Assembly: GCA_965659675.1 (NCBI GenBank)
Contig: CBFHWY010000004.1
Coordinates: 1-64,000, forward strand
DNA from: CBFHWY01 sp965659675
Lineage (GTDB): Bacteria > Bacteroidota > Bacteroidia > Flavobacteriales_G > Salibacteraceae
Direction of reading: 5' to 3'
DNA length: 64,000 bases
The stretch's first letter is position 1; each line of letters opens with the position of its first letter. The position numbers and the translations under genes were made by a program. This document shows, one piece after another, positions 60,416 to 64,000 of this stretch. Under the pieces are notes generated by a model that was given only the letters and a program-made list of their open reading frames with translations, had not been told where the DNA came from and searched no databases.

Positions 60416-61138
60416 TTGGAAGCAGAACGATCGAACATTATTGAAAAGTGCAAAGCACGCTTGATTGAGTTGAGCGAAATCCGCTCTAGAATTAACTTTG
60501 AAGAGCTCAATGATATTGAACTCCTAAGAAATCACCTGAAGGATCTGGATGATCAACTCGTGATCCTTAAACACCTCATTGAGCACAAACAATCCACTTT
60601 GGTCGAGAGTGAGGTCAAAGCTTATGTTGAGGAATCTGAAAGAGAACTCGAGAACCTGGCGGAAGAAAAGGAAGAAGAAGCTGATTTCTCAGATGACAAT
60701 GATGAAGACCCTGTTGACCCGATTGACTCTTCAGACGAAGAGGAAGCTGTTGAGGACATAAGCTCCCCAGATGAGATTGATGAAGAAGATCTTAAAGATC
60801 AGGAATTGGCCCTTGGTATTTCCGGAAGTAGCATCCATGAGTCTCATGAAAACGAAAATGACAAGTCGCTGGCAAAAAAGTTGGAACTGCAACCAATTGA
60901 AGACTTAAGGAAAGCCATTGGTCTCAACGAGCGCTTCTACTATGCTAATGAGCTCTTTCAGGGAGATGGAAAAGAATACACAAGAGCCATTGAAGAGTTT
61001 AATCACCTGAGCTCGCTCGAAGATGCACAGCGTTTAATTGAAGCCAAGTACTTTGAAAAGTACCACTGGGATCAGCATCCTGAAGCGGAGGAAAGTCTCA
61101 AGCTGCTTCTGCAACGTCGATATTTGAAGCAAGGATAA
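60416..61138 (+). CDS. Conserved acidic coiled-coil protein
   Basis: The 240-residue protein has an N-terminal coiled coil (about 1-75), a middle stretch of about 60 residues almost all Glu, Asp and Ser (about 80-140), and an ordered C-terminal region (about 155-240, with IEDLRKAIGLNERFYYANELFQGDG and AKYFEKYHW). It starts with TTG, as no ATG lies between the promoter and the coiled coil. It overlaps rsmI by one base. I recall similar proteins next to tdk/rsmI in Bacteroidota, but I know of no function. Confidence 0.75.
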   Translation: MEAERSNIIEKCKARLIELSEIRSRINFEELNDIELLRNHLKDLDDQLVILKHLIEHKQSTLVESEVKAYVEESERELENLAEEKEEEADFSDDNDEDPVDPIDSSDEEEAVEDISSPDEIDEEDLKDQELALGISGSSIHESHENENDKSLAKKLELQPIEDLRKAIGLNERFYYANELFQGDGKEYTRAIEEFNHLSSLEDAQRLIEAKYFEKYHWDQHPEAEESLKLLLQRRYLKQG

Positions 61139-61812
61139 TGGGACACCTGATCCTTGTTCCAAGTCCAATTGGCAATCTTTCAGATATTAGTCAACGCGCG
61201 CTCGACACCTTAAGGGAAAGCGAGCTCATATTGTGCGAGGATACGAGGCACACTAAAAAATTACTCCAACATTTCGATATTGATGTTGCGCTGAGGTCAT
61301 TTCATATGCACAATGAGCATAGCGTTTTAGACAAAACCCTGAGCTCCATCAGAGAATTAACCCAAGTATCCCTGGTTTCGGATGCAGGCACACCAGGCAT
61401 TTCTGACCCTGGATTTCTTCTTGTAAGAGCCTGTATTGAGCGAGGTATAGAGGTATTAAGTCTACCGGGACCCAGTGCTTTCTTACCTGCCCTTGTGGTG
61501 TCTGGTTTGCCTTGCGATAGATTTTGTTTTGAGGGCTTTCTCCCGCATAAAAAAGGTAGGCAGAGCAGGCTTAAAGAGCTTTCTACGGAAACGCGCACCA
61601 TGGTGTTTTACGAGTCTCCACACAGGTTGCTAAAAAGTCTCACTCAGTTCGCCGAGCACTTAGGGGAAGATCGAAAGGCAAGTGTGAGCAGAGAGATCAC
61701 GAAGATCCACGAAGAGCATATTCGAGGAAGTCTGGCAGAATTGATTCAACACTTCGAAAAGGAAAAGCCGAGAGGTGAGTTTGTCATTGTGCTTTCGGGG
61801 AAACTCAATTAA
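61138..61812 (+). CDS. rsmI: 16S rRNA C1402 2'-O-methyltransferase
   Basis: The 224-residue protein is a tetrapyrrole-methylase-fold enzyme: HLILVPSPIGNLSDISQRAL, LCEDTRHTKKLL, VSDAGTPGISDPGF and LPGPSAFLPALV. The end shows FVIVLSGK. It methylates the ribose of C1402 in 16S rRNA near the decoding site. It overlaps the acidic protein gene by one base and converges with the small lipoprotein gene (8-bp overlap). Confidence 0.96.
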   Translation: MGHLILVPSPIGNLSDISQRALDTLRESELILCEDTRHTKKLLQHFDIDVALRSFHMHNEHSVLDKTLSSIRELTQVSLVSDAGTPGISDPGFLLVRACIERGIEVLSLPGPSAFLPALVVSGLPCDRFCFEGFLPHKKGRQSRLKELSTETRTMVFYESPHRLLKSLTQFAEHLGEDRKASVSREITKIHEEHIRGSLAELIQHFEKEKPRGEFVIVLSGKLN

Positions 61813-62155
61813 GCCCCTTGATCAACACCCCGTCCAATTGTTTCTTCACCAATACCTCCCTTGGGCTTTCATCCCATTCCTCAAAAATGACCTTGCACTC
61901 TGTCGGGCTAGCCCATTCAAAACTCACTGTTTCATCGGACACATCACTGCTGAACACCTCAAATTGTGATTCGATCTGTTTAGAAGCATACTCCACTGTC
62001 ATTGTCAAATGAGCAGGTTCGGCCGTCATCCCTGAACCAGTGATCTCAATTTTCATTTCTTCTTCTGGTCCCTGGCTGACGATCGGTCCAAATTCCGTGG
62101 TACATGAGCTAAGATTAAGCGCAATGGCTGTGAGCAAAATGACAACAATTCTCAT
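61805..62155 (-). CDS. Small hypothetical lipoprotein
   Basis: The 116-residue protein has a lipobox LNLSSC (Cys18) followed by TTEFGP and a single beta-rich domain (about 35-116) with IEITGSGMTAEPAHLTMTVEYAS. The domain has no motif I recognise. It begins right after the asd stop codon on the same strand, so it is probably the last gene of the asd unit. Confidence 0.72.
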   Translation of the reverse strand: MRIVVILLTAIALNLSSCTTEFGPIVSQGPEEEMKIEITGSGMTAEPAHLTMTVEYASKQIESQFEVFSSDVSDETVSFEWASPTECKVIFEEWDESPREVLVKKQLDGVLIKGLN

Positions 62156-63157
62156 CTATCTATTTTTCACAAAATAGCCTTTTTCGATCAGAAGCTCTAC
62201 AATTTGAACAGCGTTGGTAGCAGCACCCTTTCTCAAGTTGTCACTTACCACCCACATATTGAGTGCATTGTCGGCAGAATCATCTCTTCTGACCCTTCCA
62301 ACAAAAACATCGTCTTTGCCTTCGGCATAGATCGGCATAGGATACTGGTTCATTTCAGGGTTGTCTACCAAACTTAGCCCTCCAAATTCAGCAAGTGCTC
62401 TTTTCACTGCGGAAACATCAAATTCCTTTTCTGTCTGAACATTGACCGATTCCGAGTGGCCACCCACAACAGGCACCCTTACGGCTGTGGCTGTGATTCG
62501 GAGGTCTGGTAGCTTGAGTATCTTCTGGCTTTCATTGACCAGCTTCATCTCCTCTTTGGTATAGTCGTTGTCAAGGAAAACATCACAATGAGGCAGGCAA
62601 TTCTTATCGATCTGATATGGATAGGCCATTTCTCCTTTTTTAGCATTTCTTTCATTTTCGAGCTGACGTACGGCTTTAACTCCAGTACCTGTAATACTTT
62701 GATATGTGGAAATCACAACCCGTTTTAGTCCATATTTCTCCTGAATGGGTTTTAAAGCCATCAGTAGCTGAATGGTTGAGCAATTCGGATTTGCAATGAT
62801 CATGTCTTTTTCAGTCAATTGATCTCCATTGATCTCAGGTACCACCAGGCTAATATCATTGTGCATCCTCCAGGCTGAAGAATTGTCGATCACCCTGCAG
62901 GAAATGTCAACAAATTTGGGCGCCCATTCTAGCGAAACATCTGAACCCGAAGAGAATAAGGCAAGGTCAGGCTTCATTGCCAACGCCTCTTCTACACCGA
63001 GTAGTTTGAGTTTCTTCCCCTTGAAAGCAATCATCTTACCAGCGGATCTTGATGAGGCCACTGGTAAAAGCTCCGTGAGGGGAATAGCTCGCTCCTCAAG
63101 TAACTTCATCATCACCTGGCCAACCATTCCTGTGGCTCCTACTACTGCAATTTTCAT
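62156..63157 (-). CDS. asd: Aspartate-semialdehyde dehydrogenase
   Basis: The 333-residue protein has VVGATGMVGQVMMKLL for NADP, the active Cys in ANPNCSTIQLLMAL and the late VPVVGGHSESVNVQTE with the catalytic His. It makes aspartate semialdehyde for lysine, diaminopimelate, threonine and methionine. I chose ATG 63157; an extension to 63202 would run through the promoter. Confidence 0.96.
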   Translation of the reverse strand: MKIAVVGATGMVGQVMMKLLEERAIPLTELLPVASSRSAGKMIAFKGKKLKLLGVEEALAMKPDLALFSSGSDVSLEWAPKFVDISCRVIDNSSAWRMHNDISLVVPEINGDQLTEKDMIIANPNCSTIQLLMALKPIQEKYGLKRVVISTYQSITGTGVKAVRQLENERNAKKGEMAYPYQIDKNCLPHCDVFLDNDYTKEEMKLVNESQKILKLPDLRITATAVRVPVVGGHSESVNVQTEKEFDVSAVKRALAEFGGLSLVDNPEMNQYPMPIYAEGKDDVFVGRVRRDDSADNALNMWVVSDNLRKGAATNAVQIVELLIEKGYFVKNR

Positions 63158-63173
63158 GTCTTGATTTATGGTG

Positions 63174-63202
63174 CAAAGGTAGCAAAGCCCAATGCAAATC
63201 AA
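63174..63202 (-). promoter_or_regulatory. asd promoter
   Basis: On the minus strand TTG (63202-63200), an 18-bp spacer and TACCTTTG (63181-63174) match the consensus. Transcription would start near 63167, 10 bp before ATG 63157. Confidence 0.65.
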
Positions 63203-63225
63203 GCAGATGATGCATCTTTGAAGCC

Positions 63226-64000
63226 ATGCAGAAGCAATTTGAGCATTACCTTCAATCGGAGTGCCTACTGAAAGGCTCAGAAAAATTGCTGCTTGGGCTC
63301 AGTGGAGGCCCAGATTCAATGCTAAGCCTCGATCTTTTGCAAAAAGCGAACTATTATGTTGAAGTTGCCCATTGTAACTTCCAACTGCGCGGAGAAGAGT
63401 CTGAAAATGATGCAGCCTTTGTTGAAGCCCATTGCCGTGAAAATAATATCGTTTTTCACGGAAAGCGGTTTGATGTCTCCAGAGAAAAAGGCTCCACTCA
63501 AATGCAGGCTCGCTCATTAAGGCATGAATGGTTTGAGCAATTGAGGCAAAAAAGAAATCTTGACCTCATCGTCTTAGGATCTCATCTGGATGATCGATTT
63601 GAAACCGCTTTGATCAACTTATTACGAGGAACTGGTCCGGCCGGCATTCGAAATATGCAAGGATTATCTGGGAAAGTCATTCGGCCATTATTAAAGTTTG
63701 ACAAAGCTGAAATACTCCATGAAATTCAGGAAAGGAAAATTCCGTTTCGTGAAGACTCCAGCAACCGGAAAACAGAATACCTGAGAAATTATCTCCGAAT
63801 CGAGATCATTCCCAGGCTCAAAGAACTGAACCCTTCTCTGCTAAAAACCTATGAACGCAGTGCAAACATTATGGCTCAACATGAGTCGCTTAGCCATGAT
63901 ATTTGTAAACGCTTCCTTGAGGAGCAGCTAGTCAAAGACGAGTCTTATGTTGCCTTGCCTAAGAATAGTTTAAAATCCTTTTCCGCCCCTCTGCTAGTAA
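63226..64000 (+). CDS. tilS: tRNA(Ile)-lysidine synthetase (3' end beyond window)
   Basis: The frame is open from ATG 63226 to the window end (258 codons, no stop). It has the PP-loop LLLGLSGGPDSMLSLDLL, then VAHCNFQLRGEESENDAAF, GSHLDDRFETALINLLRGTG and RPLLKFDKAEI, covering the catalytic domain. It converts C34 of tRNA-Ile(CAU) to lysidine. The C-terminal tRNA-binding part is cut off. CATCTTTG (63213-63220) just before the start may be a weak -7 box. It diverges from asd. Confidence 0.94.
   Translation, partial: MQKQFEHYLQSECLLKGSEKLLLGLSGGPDSMLSLDLLQKANYYVEVAHCNFQLRGEESENDAAFVEAHCRENNIVFHGKRFDVSREKGSTQMQARSLRHEWFEQLRQKRNLDLIVLGSHLDDRFETALINLLRGTGPAGIRNMQGLSGKVIRPLLKFDKAEILHEIQERKIPFREDSSNRKTEYLRNYLRIEIIPRLKELNPSLLKTYERSANIMAQHESLSHDICKRFLEEQLVKDESYVALPKNSLKSFSAPLLV

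Overview
The window looks like a chromosomal segment from a marine-type member of the Bacteroidota, most probably order Flavobacteriales. Evidence: several secreted proteins end in type IX secretion (T9SS) sorting domains. There are clade-typical fusions (CcoN-CcoO, MurF-Alr, DAHP synthase-chorismate mutase). Promoters fit the Bacteroidota form TTG-N16..21-TAnnTTTG, usually very close to the start codon, and many signal peptides are followed by Gln. I see no tRNA, rRNA, CRISPR array, insertion sequence or prophage. Genes are densely packed, often overlapping by 4-20 bp, and the base composition looks even throughout. All family assignments come from reading motifs, not from database searches.

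Left part (1-12.2 kb): a Nudix-related regulator cut by the window edge faces a large T9SS-exported protein with three near-identical beta-rich repeats and two starch-binding-like domains; an 18-bp palindrome lies between them. Then follows a complete cbb3 cytochrome oxidase locus: ccoI (copper ATPase), ccoS, ccoNO, ccoQ, ccoP, ccoG, fixH and a SafE/DsbD_2-like membrane protein. ccoI and ccoS each carry TGAC-N4-ATCA sites resembling CRP/FNR boxes at the same distance from a degenerate -7 element.

12.2-17.5 kb is a probable heme or iron acquisition locus: an AraC regulator diverges from a T9SS-exported HmuY-like protein, a TonB-dependent receptor and a HmuY-like lipoprotein. 17.5-21.5 kb holds a membrane protein, a PLP-dependent dehydratase, a lipid kinase and an aminomuconate-semialdehyde-type aldehyde dehydrogenase. 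The 300-bp gap 21540-21839 is the main unexplained non-coding stretch: on the minus strand it holds a structured RNA or 23-codon ORF ending in a hairpin terminator, and on the plus strand phased repeats in front of an RprXY-like two-component system.

24-34.6 kb is mixed housekeeping: two rhodaneses, an orphan histidine kinase with a duplicated sensor, HemW, a cyclase-family hydrolase, DAHP synthase-chorismate mutase, a quinone oxidoreductase, a LamG/PKD T9SS protein, a glutaminyl-cyclase-like lipoprotein and threonine dehydrogenase. 34.7-39.5 kb is a tyrosine catabolism operon (hmgA, hppD) continuing into a leucyl aminopeptidase and pdxA. 39.5-43.2 kb is the conserved DUF177-rpmF-fabH-accB-accC block.

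43.3-64 kb carries cell-envelope and core genes: a serine hydrolase, an EnvC-like protein, a DUF4292 lipoprotein, a TPR lipoprotein, a sugar nucleotidyltransferase, glyQS, pth, rplY, prs, gdhA, a DUF3108 protein, murF-alr, tdk, rsmI, asd and the start of tilS. Themes that tie the window together are low-oxygen respiration with heme supply (cbb3, HemW, HmuY locus), amino-acid breakdown (tyrosine, threonine, possibly kynurenine) and T9SS surface export.
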